Positions 16,622 through 25,560 of a stretch of 64,000 bases of DNA are shown here, one piece after another. The stretch spans positions 434,001 to 498,000 of the forward strand of contig CAZWSX010000001.1 in the NCBI GenBank assembly GCA_964636985.1, read 5' to 3'. The stretch is from CAZWSX01 sp964636985. GTDB lineage: Bacteria; Planctomycetota; Planctomycetia; Pirellulales; Pirellulaceae. The notes beneath the pieces were generated by a model. That model had not been told where the DNA came from. It worked only from the letters and a program-made list of their open reading frames with translations, and searched no databases. The translations under genes and the position numbers were made by a program. Each line of letters begins with the position of its first letter. Positions within the stretch are counted from its first letter, which is position 1.

Positions 16622-17980
16622 CTAAACCTTGATATAGACCTTCTTGCTGTCGAGCCACCAGCAGATCGCCCACAGCACCAGTACGACCGTGATCGATTGC
16701 AGCATCACGGTAAAGCCGGGCCCAGCCAACTCAAACACATTATGGGGCGGGTACTGCGTCCATAGCTCCTTGGTGCGAGCCGGGATCCACGGCTGCGACC
16801 CAAGCCAGCCCACGAAGTTGGGACCCAGATGGGTCATCACGGTTTTCTTGATCCATCCCGCGAACAAGTAGTTCATCACATAGATGGCAATCGAGTTCGC
16901 CCCGACAACCGCCAGCGGCTTGGCGAGTTTCTTAAACGGCAGGATGTCGAAGAAGAAATAGAAGCCCGCCAAGATGAGCGTTGTGATCCCTGCCGCGTAG
17001 ATGGCCCAACTGGGCGTCCAGATTCTCTTGATGACTGGGCAAATATGCGCTTCATGAATGCCATATCCTAACCCCATGGCAATCCCGCCGGCGACGACCA
17101 GCCCTAACAGTTTCATGAACGAAGATCGATCGCTCCGCAGCCAGTTCCCAGCGATCAGTCCGAAGATCATCGTGGCCAGCGACGGAATGAAGTTCAGCGT
17201 GCAATAGCCTTGTGAACTTAATCTGAAGTCGCTCTGCCCCGGAAAGAGCGGCTGGAACCAAGTCTCGAACGCAGCCGCCGGGTGGGTATTCAGATTCCAC
17301 TTCGCTTCCAGCCCCGTCATATGCTCCGGCCAATCGGCGGGGATCTCGACCTTGGTGGCGAGTTCCGCGGCGGCTGAATCGGGATATGTGGCAAACCATC
17401 CCCAATAGGCGAGCAAAATCACAATCGCCGCCACCCATTGAGCAGCCGTTCCGGCTCGCCACAACAAGAACAAGGCGACGTAGCCCAGCCCAATCTGCGT
17501 TACCACGTCGATAAAGTAAAAATTCGTTTGGTCGCGGCCGTTCGATCGCAGGAAGATCCCGAGCAGGATCAAAACCAACGATCGCCAAATGGCGTGAAAC
17601 AACATCCAGCCAAACGATTGCCCTTGCGACTCACGCTTCGCCCCCGAGAAGGCCAGCGCCGTTCCCACCATGAACATGAACGAGGGTTGAATCAAATCCC
17701 AAAAGCAGCATCCAACCCACGGCACGTGCTCGAATTGAAAGGCGACATTTTTCCAGAGCTCGCTCTCCTTGAACGCAGCTGATTTCGCCAATTGAGGAAT
17801 GCCGAATCCCCCGCTCACCATCGCGAGCATCACTAGGCCTCGATACGCATCCATCGAGACAAGTCGCTCTTGCAGGCCCGCGCGCCCCGCAACGATAGGC
17901 GTCGGAGTGCGCCGCGATGCAACAGTTGCCGCACTACTCGAAGCGGGAACAGACGACGTCGATGTCGTGGAGGTGGGCAT
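16622..17980 (-). CDS. DUF5009 / heparan-alpha-glucosaminide N-acetyltransferase-like membrane protein
   Basis: A 452-residue polytopic membrane protein. The start at 17980 (MPTSTTSTSS) is chosen over an upstream frame that runs 51 residues further without membrane character. After a Ser/Thr-rich tail the family opening LVSMDAYRGLVMLAMVSGG appears (the 'SxDxxRG' motif), then FEHVPWVGCCFWDLIQPSFMF split over residues about 83-105, and about ten hydrophobic helices. The family transfers acetyl groups to sugars across a membrane; in bacteria the substrate is usually unknown. Common in planctomycetes and Bacteroidetes. Confidence 0.84.
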   Translation of the reverse strand: MPTSTTSTSSVPASSSAATVASRRTPTPIVAGRAGLQERLVSMDAYRGLVMLAMVSGGFGIPQLAKSAAFKESELWKNVAFQFEHVPWVGCCFWDLIQPSFMFMVGTALAFSGAKRESQGQSFGWMLFHAIWRSLVLILLGIFLRSNGRDQTNFYFIDVVTQIGLGYVALFLLWRAGTAAQWVAAIVILLAYWGWFATYPDSAAAELATKVEIPADWPEHMTGLEAKWNLNTHPAAAFETWFQPLFPGQSDFRLSSQGYCTLNFIPSLATMIFGLIAGNWLRSDRSSFMKLLGLVVAGGIAMGLGYGIHEAHICPVIKRIWTPSWAIYAAGITTLILAGFYFFFDILPFKKLAKPLAVVGANSIAIYVMNYLFAGWIKKTVMTHLGPNFVGWLGSQPWIPARTKELWTQYPPHNVFELAGPGFTVMLQSITVVLVLWAICWWLDSKKVYIKV

Positions 17981-18263
17981 AATCAGTTGCCTGGCAGGAA
18001 TCGTTGGGAGGGGAACGTTCGAAACGAACGCCGCAGGGAAAATGTTTGTTCGCCACGCTGGGCATGATGGAGCACATTCGCCCACTTTGAAATCGTCCTC
18101 CGGCGTCCATCGCCTGTCAAAGACATTTCCCAATGCGAAGCGAACGGACGTGCGAATCGCGGCAATTCCGCCGGTTTTGGTTTCATTTCTGTTAGGCCTG
18201 GGTTAGACTCTCGCTAACCCCTCTTAACCAGCCCTTCCGCACATTCCTGCCTTGCGGCCGTCT

Positions 18264-18590
18264 ATGTCCAATCCCTTCTCTGACAATCCCTATCAAGCTC
18301 CCGCTGGTCCGGTCCAAATGGCTCCGCCGGCGATTCCTCCGGGTGCCATTGTGGTCACGCCGTGTTATCGCTGCCACTGTCCTTATGCGACCAAGATCAG
18401 TTGGACTTTGTGGGGCGGCGCGGTGGGGCCTTGGATGTTCAGTCACGTGCAGTGCGTCCACTGCAAGACGAAGTTCAACGGCAAGACCGGCCAGTCGAAC
18501 GATACGGCGATCATGATCTACGTGGGCGTCTCGCTCGCGATTGGTTTGGTGATCGCCGTGATTGGGATAGCGGCGCAGACCCTCAAGTAA
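18264..18590 (+). CDS. Small membrane protein with NPYQAP leader and zinc-ribbon-like cysteines
   Basis: A 108-residue protein starting MSNPFSDNPYQAP, a leader seen on many planctomycete membrane proteins. The start at 18264 is an ATG; an earlier in-frame TTG is less likely. Residues about 34-73 carry CYRCHCPY and CVHCKTKF, two cysteine pairs that could bind zinc. A single C-terminal membrane helix follows (IMIYVGVSLAIGLVIAVIGI). Function unknown. The ceramidase-like gene follows 41 bases later. Confidence 0.72.
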   Translation: MSNPFSDNPYQAPAGPVQMAPPAIPPGAIVVTPCYRCHCPYATKISWTLWGGAVGPWMFSHVQCVHCKTKFNGKTGQSNDTAIMIYVGVSLAIGLVIAVIGIAAQTLK

Positions 18591-18631
18591 TCGACGTTCC
18601 CGCCTCGCCTTGCTTCAAAGAAAGCCCCGCC

Positions 18632-20017
18632 ATGAAGTCGTTTCGTTTTGGAACGGTTCGAATCTGTTTGCTGGTTACGTTGGCCTTAGTGAGTTGGAGT
18701 TTTGCCGAATCGGCCGAGCCAACCGGTTGGAAAGCTGGAACAGCGCGGGTCGTGATCACGCCCGATGGGCCGGTTTGGCTCTCCGGCTACGCGGGGCGCG
18801 ACCATGCGGCGGAAGGAAAGATCCACGACCTGTGGGCCAAGGCGTTGGCCCTCGAAGATGCCTCAGGCAAACGCGTGGTCCTACTGACTACCGATCTCTT
18901 GGGCATGCCGCGCTGGTTGTACGACAAGATCTGCGACACGATGCAAGCCAAGCATGGCCTCGATCGCTCGCAAGTTCGGATCACCTATTCGCACACGCAC
19001 TGCGCGCCGGTCGTTCGGGAAGACCTGGAAAAGATGTACCCGCTCGACGAGAAGGAAAAGAAGCGGATCTACGAATACTCAGATCAACTGGCGGCCAAGC
19101 TGCTGAAAGTTCTCGACGACGCCCTGGCCGACTTGCGCCCCGCCCTCGTTTCCACTGGAACCGGAAATTGCGGCTTCGCCGTGAATCGACGAAACAATAA
19201 GGAACCCGAGGTCCCAGCCATTCGCGAACGCGGTGAGATGCTCAATGGACCTGTCGACCACACGGTTCCCGTGATCGAAGTTCGCGACGCTTCCGACAAC
19301 TCGCTGCGGACGATTGTTTTCGCGTACGCCTGTCACAACACGACGATGGCGTTTTTTCAGTACAGCGGCGATTACGCCGGCTTTGCCCAACTCGCGATCG
19401 AGCGCGAGCACCCCGGCGTCACGGCGATGTTTGTCGCCGGTTGCGGCGGCGACCAAAACCCGTTGCCGCGGCGCGAGTTGTCCCTCTGCCAAAAGTACGG
19501 CGAGCAACTCGCGGCTTCGGTAGAGCAAGTCCTAAAGACCGGCTTGCGACCGCTCCAGCCCACCATCAAGACCGCTGGAACCTCGATCGATCTTCCGTAC
19601 GCGCGGGTGTTCACGCGCGAGGAATTCGAGATGTATGCAAAGAACACCGAAGCACGCCGCAGCAACTGGGCGAAGCACTACCTTGCGGAACTCGACGCCG
19701 GGCGAAAACTTCCCACCTCGGCGCCCTACACGGTCCAGGCGTGGCGACTGGGTGATCAAACGTGGATTCAACTCGCCGGCGAAGTGCTAGTCGACTACAG
19801 CCTCCGATTCAAAGTGGAGCACGGCGAGGGAACATGGACCACGGGATACGGCCACAACTTGATCGCCTATATCCCTTCGCGCCGCAATATTGCCGAAGGA
19901 GGTTACGAGTCGACCAGCGTGTTCCAATACCTTCACCCGGCGGAGCAGTGGTCGCCGGACATCGAAGAGCAGATTGCTTCGGCGACCAAGAAATTGGTAG
20001 AAAAGGTGCGGCAGTAG
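18632..20017 (+). CDS. Secreted neutral ceramidase-like hydrolase
   Basis: A 461-residue protein with a signal peptide (FGTVRICLLVTLALVSWSFAES). The mature part begins WKAGTARVVITPDGPVWLSGY, the usual opening of the neutral/alkaline non-lysosomal ceramidase N-terminal domain (PF04734). Metal and active-site elements include YSHTHCAP (His residues of the zinc site), FAYACHNT, and FVAGCGGDQNP. The C-terminal immunoglobulin-like ceramidase domain is missing, as in many planctomycete members, so the real substrate may not be ceramide. Probably periplasmic. Confidence 0.83.
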   Translation: MKSFRFGTVRICLLVTLALVSWSFAESAEPTGWKAGTARVVITPDGPVWLSGYAGRDHAAEGKIHDLWAKALALEDASGKRVVLLTTDLLGMPRWLYDKICDTMQAKHGLDRSQVRITYSHTHCAPVVREDLEKMYPLDEKEKKRIYEYSDQLAAKLLKVLDDALADLRPALVSTGTGNCGFAVNRRNNKEPEVPAIRERGEMLNGPVDHTVPVIEVRDASDNSLRTIVFAYACHNTTMAFFQYSGDYAGFAQLAIEREHPGVTAMFVAGCGGDQNPLPRRELSLCQKYGEQLAASVEQVLKTGLRPLQPTIKTAGTSIDLPYARVFTREEFEMYAKNTEARRSNWAKHYLAELDAGRKLPTSAPYTVQAWRLGDQTWIQLAGEVLVDYSLRFKVEHGEGTWTTGYGHNLIAYIPSRRNIAEGGYESTSVFQYLHPAEQWSPDIEEQIASATKKLVEKVRQ

Positions 20018-20120
20018 CAAAGCCGCACCAGATAGCTGGCGCCTTTCCTGCGCTACTTGCCGCCAAGGACGACAACCCGTTTAAGGACTCGCCCTTCAAA
20101 GAGTCGCCTTCATTGGGCCG

Positions 20121-20149
20121 GTAGCTCGTCTTCCGCCAAGACGAGCTAC
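20121..20149. terminator. Perfect 12-bp hairpin at the end of the PPK2 gene
   Basis: GTAGCTCGTCTT-CCGCC-AAGACGAGCTAC is a perfect 12-bp stem with a 5-base loop. It lies between two convergent genes, and the right arm contains the PPK2 stop codon. No T-tract follows on either strand, so it may be a repeat element acting as a bidirectional transcript end. Confidence 0.55.
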
Positions 20150-21132
20150 TGTTTCGTCTTCTTTGCTTTCGCTTTTTGCTGCTTCGCTTGCTTGGCAAGC
20201 GACTTAGCGGTATCGACCGTTGCACTAGCCTTTGAGTTGGCCGGTTCTTTGGCCACCTTCTCGCGCCGTTTGCTCTTTTTGCCGTTCTCTCGATCCTCGC
20301 CGTTCTTGGCGTCGTGATATTCGGCGCGGATCTTGTCGATGTCGACGGTCACCGGCGGCAGGCCGAGGCGGAGTTCTGTGAGCTTCTCGTTGATGATGTT
20401 GGCGATCGCGAGATTGCGATACCACTTGCGGTTGGCCGGGATCACAAACCACGGCGCGTGATCGGTGCTCGTCTTGGAAAGCATGTCCTCGCTGGCCTCT
20501 TGGTACTGGTTCCAGAGTTTGCGTTCGCTGTAGTCGCTCTCGGCGATCTTCCAGTTGCACTTAGGATCGCTCAGCCGGTCTTCGAATCGCTTGAGCTGTT
20601 CGTCCTTGCCGATGTGCAGATAGAACTTGAGAATAGTCGTGTTGGCTTCCTTGGCCAGCAGCCACTCGAAGGCGTTGATGATGTCGTATCGCTTCGACCA
20701 GACTTTTTCCTTCACCAACTGGTGAACGCGGACGACGAGCACGTCTTCATAGTGGGAGCGGTTGAAGATTGCGACTTCCCCCTTGCCCGGCACAAACTTG
20801 TGAATGCGCCAGAGGAAGTCGTGCGACAATTCCTCGGCCGTCGGCTGCTTGAAGGCGTGCAGGCGAACCCCGAGTGGATTCATGCCGCCGCAGACGTGGC
20901 GGACAACGCCGTCCTTTCCGCCCGCATCCATGGCTTGCAGGACGATTAGCAGGCTGTGTTTCCGCTCCGCATACAGCTTGTATTGCAACTCCTCCATTTC
21001 GGCCAGCGCTTTTTGCATCGCGGGGCCCGCTTCCTCGCGCGAAGCGTGCTTGCCATGTTCTTCCGGGCTGACATCACGAAGTCGAATCTTCTTGCCAGGT
21101 TTGACGATATAGCGATCGCTGTAGCTTTTCAT
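20146..21132 (-). CDS. ppk2: Polyphosphate kinase 2 family protein
   Basis: A 328-residue PPK2-type polyphosphate:nucleotide phosphotransferase. It has Walker A LQAMDAGGKDGVVRHV, Walker B with the base-binding segment FNRSHYEDVLVVRVH, and the lid region SERKLWNQYQEASEDML followed by APWFVIPANRKWYRN. The core is a single PPK2 domain (about 265 residues). A lysine/alanine-rich tail of about 60 residues, ending KAKAKKTKQ, follows and is unusual; it may bind polyphosphate or nucleic acid. Single-domain PPK2 enzymes phosphorylate NMP or NDP from polyphosphate; which one is used here is not clear. Confidence 0.92.
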   Translation of the reverse strand: MKSYSDRYIVKPGKKIRLRDVSPEEHGKHASREEAGPAMQKALAEMEELQYKLYAERKHSLLIVLQAMDAGGKDGVVRHVCGGMNPLGVRLHAFKQPTAEELSHDFLWRIHKFVPGKGEVAIFNRSHYEDVLVVRVHQLVKEKVWSKRYDIINAFEWLLAKEANTTILKFYLHIGKDEQLKRFEDRLSDPKCNWKIAESDYSERKLWNQYQEASEDMLSKTSTDHAPWFVIPANRKWYRNLAIANIINEKLTELRLGLPPVTVDIDKIRAEYHDAKNGEDRENGKKSKRREKVAKEPANSKASATVDTAKSLAKQAKQQKAKAKKTKQ

Positions 21133-21263
21133 GATGTGACGCGCTGAACGAAATAGAAGAGACGCTGAGGCGAATACCCTTTGGCGATTCGCACCTTCGT
21201 TACCAAAAATCCCCGCTTAGAAGTATGGATTCCGCACCGCCGAAAGGGTAGGAAAATACAGTC

Positions 21264-22226
21264 ATGCACCAGATTTACATCATGGCGGGCGTAACGACGG
21301 TAGTGGCCCTACTCGCTTTTGGGGCCTTGATTTGGCAACTGTCGCCAAAAGACAACCGCCGTTGGATGCTGTTTGGGATCGTGCTGTTGGGCACCTTCAT
21401 GAGTGTTCCGGCGTTCTATGGGGTGCGAGTCCCGCTCTTGGTCGACCCGCTGAAACGCCTTCTGGAAGAGCCGGACTGGAAGGACCAGGCGAACTCGCCG
21501 CTCATTGATGCCGTCAAATTGTGCTTCGCGCCGCTCACCGAAGAACCAGCCAAGCTGCTTCCGTGGCTTTTGCTCTTAGCCTTCGGCGCCCCTTTGTTAC
21601 CGAGCCGCAAGATGGTGGCGCCGCTCGCGCTGGCGGCCGGACTTGGGTTCGCCGTAGGGGAGATCTGGCTGGTCGCGAAGTTCGTCGAGGACATGCCAGC
21701 GGCCGCCAACTTGCCTTGGTACCAGTTCGGCGGTTTCTTCGGCGAGCGCCTCATGACTTGCTTCTCGCACAGCTTGTTTGCGTTGCCGACGATCTACTTC
21801 TCGCGAAAGGGGTGGAAGTGGGGGCTCGTCGGGCTGGGCATCGGCATGTCGCTCCATTGGCTCGGAAATGCACCCATCGTTCTGATGCAGCGAGAAGCCT
21901 TCGGCGTGAAAAAAGATGTGTGGGCGGTCTTGCTGAGCGTTTGGCTGATCTGGTTCACCATCGGTACGCTGATCGCCGTGATGGCCGTTCACTTCCACAA
22001 AAAAGTGGGCCGTATCATGGCGAGGAAAATGGTATGCCCCGGGTGCCATGTCGTTTATCGGCAACCGATTCTAATGGGGATGAACATGGGGACGTGGCGC
22101 TACGAGCCTTGCAGCGCCTGCAACCAGTGGCATTGGGTTACGCTCGACAACCTGGCACCAGTGGACGCCGCGCTCGGCGCGACAATGGATCGGGCGCCCT
22201 CGAAGCAATCTGCGCCCAATCCTTAG
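21264..22226 (+). CDS. PrsW-like intramembrane protease with C-terminal zinc ribbon
   Basis: A 320-residue membrane protein with about seven to eight helices. It carries PrsW-type (M82) motifs: APLTEEPAKLLPW with the E-E-x-x-K pair, GLGFAVGEI, ERLMTCFSHSLFALP, and GIGMSLHWLGNAP with a conserved His. PrsW cleaves anti-sigma factors in Bacillus, so this may release a regulator. After the last helix there is a C-terminal CPGCHVVYR...CSACNQWHW segment, two CxxC pairs that probably bind zinc. That cytoplasmic extension is not part of the standard family. Confidence 0.72.
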   Translation: MHQIYIMAGVTTVVALLAFGALIWQLSPKDNRRWMLFGIVLLGTFMSVPAFYGVRVPLLVDPLKRLLEEPDWKDQANSPLIDAVKLCFAPLTEEPAKLLPWLLLLAFGAPLLPSRKMVAPLALAAGLGFAVGEIWLVAKFVEDMPAAANLPWYQFGGFFGERLMTCFSHSLFALPTIYFSRKGWKWGLVGLGIGMSLHWLGNAPIVLMQREAFGVKKDVWAVLLSVWLIWFTIGTLIAVMAVHFHKKVGRIMARKMVCPGCHVVYRQPILMGMNMGTWRYEPCSACNQWHWVTLDNLAPVDAALGATMDRAPSKQSAPNP

Positions 22227-22363
22227 CGCCCAGTCCTTAGCGACCGCTCCTTCACAACCCACCTTGCGCAACCCCTTGCGAAAACGGCCTTTCGGCGGTC
22301 GAATTGGTCCAAGTGGCGAAACTGATCGCGCCAATCCCCTACTCTTCCGCTTGAGCGCAGGCC

Positions 22364-23569
22364 ATGGACACGCACGATTTGATTCGCGAACTGCAACAAT
22401 CCAACGACAGCAAAATCGTGATGCTAGTGGCCGACGGCCTAGGCGGCTTGCCGATGACGCCAGGCGGAAAGACGGAACTCGAAACGGCCAAGCGGCCCAA
22501 TCTTGATGCTCTGGCAGCGCGCGGTGTCCAAGGAGCCAGCATCCCCGTGCTGCCAGGTATCGCCCCCGGAAGCGGCCCCGGCCACTTGGGATTGTTCGGC
22601 TACGATCCCCTCGTCCACCTGATCGGTCGCGGCGCCCTTGAGGCAACCGGAATTGGTCTGGAACTGAAGGCAGGCGACGTCGCCGCCCGCGGCAACTACT
22701 GCACGCTCGACGCGGCCGGAAAAATCTCCGACCGCCGCGCCGGCCGCATCGCCAGCGAAGAGAGCGCGCCTCTAGCCACGATGCTTCGCGCGGTGAAGAT
22801 TCCCGGCGTGGAAGTGATTGTGGAACCAGTCAAGGAACACCGCTTCGTTGTCGTCTTCCGCGGGCAAGGACTCGGCGGGAACGTGAAAGACACCGACCCG
22901 CAAAAGGTAGGCGTCGCTCCGCTTGCAGCCGTCGGCCATGATGCCGCGAGCAGCAAGACTGCCGAGATCGCCAACGAGTTCATCAAACAAGCGAACGTGA
23001 TTCTCAAAAGCCAAACCAAGGCCAATGGACTGACACTGCGAGGCTTCTCCGCCCGGCCGAGTTTGGAAACGTATGAACAAGTCTACGGTCTCAAGGCGGC
23101 CGCCATCGCCGTTTACCCGATGTACAAGGGTTTGGCTCGCCTGGTCGGGATGGACCTGGTTGGCAAGGCGCAAACGCTCGAAGAGCAAGTCGACCTGCTT
23201 CGCGACAACTGGAGCAAGTACGACTTTTTCTTCCTCCACTTCAAGTACACCGACTCGACCGGCGAAGACGGCAACTTCGACGCCAAGGTAAAGCGGATCG
23301 AAGAACTCGACGCGATCGTCCCCAAGATCACAGCCCTCAAGCCGACGGTCTTGATCGTGACCGGCGACCACAGCACGCCCAGCTACTTGAAGAGCCACAG
23401 CTGGCACCCCGTGCCGACGCTCTTGGTGAGCGACTGCTGCCGCCCCGACGGCAACACCGAGTTCACCGAACGAGCCAGCATCCGCGGCGGCCTAGGCCAC
23501 TTCGAAGCCAAGCACCTAATGACGCTGGCCCTCGCCAACGCGGGGCGCTTAGGCAAGTACGGGGCGTAA
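22364..23569 (+). CDS. apgM: 2,3-bisphosphoglycerate-independent phosphoglycerate mutase, archaeal type
   Basis: A 401-residue member of the alkaline-phosphatase superfamily converting 3- to 2-phosphoglycerate in glycolysis. Landmarks: KIVMLVADGLGGLP with a metal-binding Asp, the LPGIAPGSGPGHLGLFGYDP segment containing the phosphorylated Ser (typically written GSGPGHLALFGYDP), FFLHFKYTDSTGEDG, and VTGDHSTPSYLKSHSWHPVP with the second metal site. This short form (about 400 residues) is the ApgM type rather than the 510-residue GpmI. It is followed 19 bases later by a gene of unknown function. Confidence 0.93.
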   Translation: MDTHDLIRELQQSNDSKIVMLVADGLGGLPMTPGGKTELETAKRPNLDALAARGVQGASIPVLPGIAPGSGPGHLGLFGYDPLVHLIGRGALEATGIGLELKAGDVAARGNYCTLDAAGKISDRRAGRIASEESAPLATMLRAVKIPGVEVIVEPVKEHRFVVVFRGQGLGGNVKDTDPQKVGVAPLAAVGHDAASSKTAEIANEFIKQANVILKSQTKANGLTLRGFSARPSLETYEQVYGLKAAAIAVYPMYKGLARLVGMDLVGKAQTLEEQVDLLRDNWSKYDFFFLHFKYTDSTGEDGNFDAKVKRIEELDAIVPKITALKPTVLIVTGDHSTPSYLKSHSWHPVPTLLVSDCCRPDGNTEFTERASIRGGLGHFEAKHLMTLALANAGRLGKYGA

Positions 23570-23588
23570 ATGATCGCGAGGGGGCGTT

Positions 23589-24452
23589 GTGAGTTCTACT
23601 GGCTCGCAAGCGAAACAAGATCTCTTTGAGTGGGTCGCCGACAATGCGGCGAACCTAAAGCAGTCGTACGAAAGACGGTTGGAGGAGTCGGCGTCTCCCA
23701 AGGTCCTTGAAGAGTTTGCCAATCACGTCGCCACGCATGGTCGCGTGTCATTGAATCGCAGGTTGGCAGGCGGGGCGCGGTTCGTAAACGACAACTGCTA
23801 TCGCAACATCTACGAAGCCGCGGCCGAAGAAGCTCGCCTCAGTCCCGGAAAAGACGCCGCGGATATCGTGCGCGAAAAACTGGGCATCTACTATGAGCGG
23901 CGACGTTGCTTTGACGACCATTTCGTTCAACGCGAACAACTCCATTACGGGGCACTTAACATTGGCGGTGCGGGTTGCACCCACTACGGTGTTCTGTGCT
24001 TCGTTTTGAATGAAGCGTTTCCTGCCGACCGAAACGCCGTCGCATACGTTTGGGGCGATAGCCTTCTGAACTATGTGGACACACAGTGCAACTTTGACAA
24101 AGAAGCCTTCCGTGCCGATCTGGCGGGTCATGACGGACGGCACATGTTGGCGGCTGTTAAGCATGCCCCGGAAGTCGAAAAAACCGGGGTAGTGATAACG
24201 GTTTGGAACAAAATCGTCTGTTCCTCGCGGCAATATGTCGAAGTGATATTTACCGCGTCGGTTGGTCTCGCTGAGGTCGCGGAAGTCCGTATTTCGCGGT
24301 CGGAGTATAATCGACTGGTGGCCATGGCGATCAACATCGCCCTGGGTAACGCCAGCGCAGCCGAGCGAGCTGAGGCGCAGGATTTTGCGGTTCTGCGTGA
24401 GGCGGCGAACGCCGGCAGGATCAAAATTGTGAAGGTGGCCGATGGCGCTTGA
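23589..24452 (+). CDS. Unknown protein, first gene of an overlapping pair
   Basis: A 287-residue protein I do not recognise. The start is a GTG at 23589 with a GAGGGG site just upstream. It looks soluble and globular: a helical N-terminus (KQDLFEWVADNAANLKQSYERRLEE), then a region with REQLHYGALNIGGAGCTHYGVLCFVLNE and VAYVWGDSLLNYVDTQCNFDKE, and a C-terminal mixed strand/helix portion (NKIVCSSRQYVEVIFTASVG, then helices). The cluster of conserved-looking H, Y, C, D and E residues in the middle could form an active site. The stop overlaps the next gene by 11 bases, so the two are almost certainly a functional pair. It lies in an accessory stretch that also contains a pseudogene. Confidence 0.72.
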   Translation: MSSTGSQAKQDLFEWVADNAANLKQSYERRLEESASPKVLEEFANHVATHGRVSLNRRLAGGARFVNDNCYRNIYEAAAEEARLSPGKDAADIVREKLGIYYERRRCFDDHFVQREQLHYGALNIGGAGCTHYGVLCFVLNEAFPADRNAVAYVWGDSLLNYVDTQCNFDKEAFRADLAGHDGRHMLAAVKHAPEVEKTGVVITVWNKIVCSSRQYVEVIFTASVGLAEVAEVRISRSEYNRLVAMAINIALGNASAAERAEAQDFAVLREAANAGRIKIVKVADGA

Positions 24453-25455
24453 ATTGCTAGCGTACTCGCCCGAAGACGGGTGGGCCTTCGTGCGCGATGC
24501 AGATCACGTCCAACTCGTGCGTCCTCCTTACAAGCTCAGCCAGGCCACCCAAGTCGACGAAGAAGATGTTCGGCGAGCTATTGCTTCACAAGGGTTTACC
24601 GCTCCACAAACCAATTCCTCGTCATTTGGTGGTTGGAGCACGTTGGAGTCCTTCTTAGAGTCCGAATTAATCTCCGCGCGGCGAGCGCTGAATACGCTTC
24701 CCGAACCCGATGTGGGAGATCGTCTGCTGGCCGCTCTGCCTGAGGAGGACGTTCATCTTGTGCTCGACCAGATTGCGGATGACCTCGTCGCCGTGGGAAG
24801 GTGGTCTGAGGCGGAGAAGATGCTGCGAGCCGTTAGCCGATTACCTATGGTGACTCAACAGCCCCAACTGGCTCAAAAGGCGCTCGGTCTCTACGAGCAA
24901 ATCATTGAAGGCAAGACCGCACACGAAACTAAGGAGGTTTCGGATGTAATACCGGTTGAAAATGCCCCACGGCAATCGGTGGTTAAGCTCCGCACAAACG
25001 GGGGTGCGGCCGAAGGCGAATCGACCAAAATACGCGGCTCTGCTACCGTAACGTTCCCCACGAGCGACGTGGCGACGATGGAAGACCGCTGCCAAGCCGT
25101 TCAACGAATGGCTTCGGAAGCTGCCACCCGCCAACCTGACTGGGTCGCGTTCTTTCGCGAAGTCTTAGGGGCCGACGGCATCGTCCGCAAGATGTTCCCC
25201 TCGACCGAAGACCTGACCGCGTTTGAAAAGACCACCGAATATGCCGCCATCCAACAGATGGTCGTGAAACTCCGCGAAAAGGGCCCCGCCGAAGAAGATT
25301 CGACCGAGCCAACCCGTGTGATCACCGTCCGCCTGCCCAAGAGCCTCCACGAGGCCCTCAAGGCCGAAGCTCATCTGCACCAAACCAGCATGAACGATCT
25401 CTGCATATCGAAGTTAGTTCAACTCGTCGATAAAGATTTCGTTCCCGGCGAATAG
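24442..25455 (+). CDS. Unknown N-terminal region fused to HicB-like ribbon-helix-helix domain
   Basis: A 337-residue protein starting at an ATG with AAGG upstream and overlapping the previous gene by 11 bases. The N-terminal 190 residues match nothing I recognise; they contain helical, Leu- and Glu-rich segments (GDRLLAALPEEDVHLVLDQI). From about residue 215 a second module begins: MASEAATRQPDWVAFFREVLG...MFPSTEDLTAFE, ending with TRVITVRLPKSLHEALKAEA and HQTSMNDLCISKLVQ, a ribbon-helix-helix DNA-binding domain like HicB/Arc antitoxins. This second module alone resembles stand-alone planctomycete HicB-family proteins, so the gene looks like a fusion. It may autoregulate the pair. Confidence 0.75.
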   Translation: MALELLAYSPEDGWAFVRDADHVQLVRPPYKLSQATQVDEEDVRRAIASQGFTAPQTNSSSFGGWSTLESFLESELISARRALNTLPEPDVGDRLLAALPEEDVHLVLDQIADDLVAVGRWSEAEKMLRAVSRLPMVTQQPQLAQKALGLYEQIIEGKTAHETKEVSDVIPVENAPRQSVVKLRTNGGAAEGESTKIRGSATVTFPTSDVATMEDRCQAVQRMASEAATRQPDWVAFFREVLGADGIVRKMFPSTEDLTAFEKTTEYAAIQQMVVKLREKGPAEEDSTEPTRVITVRLPKSLHEALKAEAHLHQTSMNDLCISKLVQLVDKDFVPGE

Positions 25456-25560
25456 CGCAGCCAAAAAACGCTCCGATCAACTTCGACCAGATTTGCCCGG
25501 CGATCCCTTCTTCACTTACGATGACGAGTAGCAGCCGCTCGTGATCGCAGGGCCGTCGCC

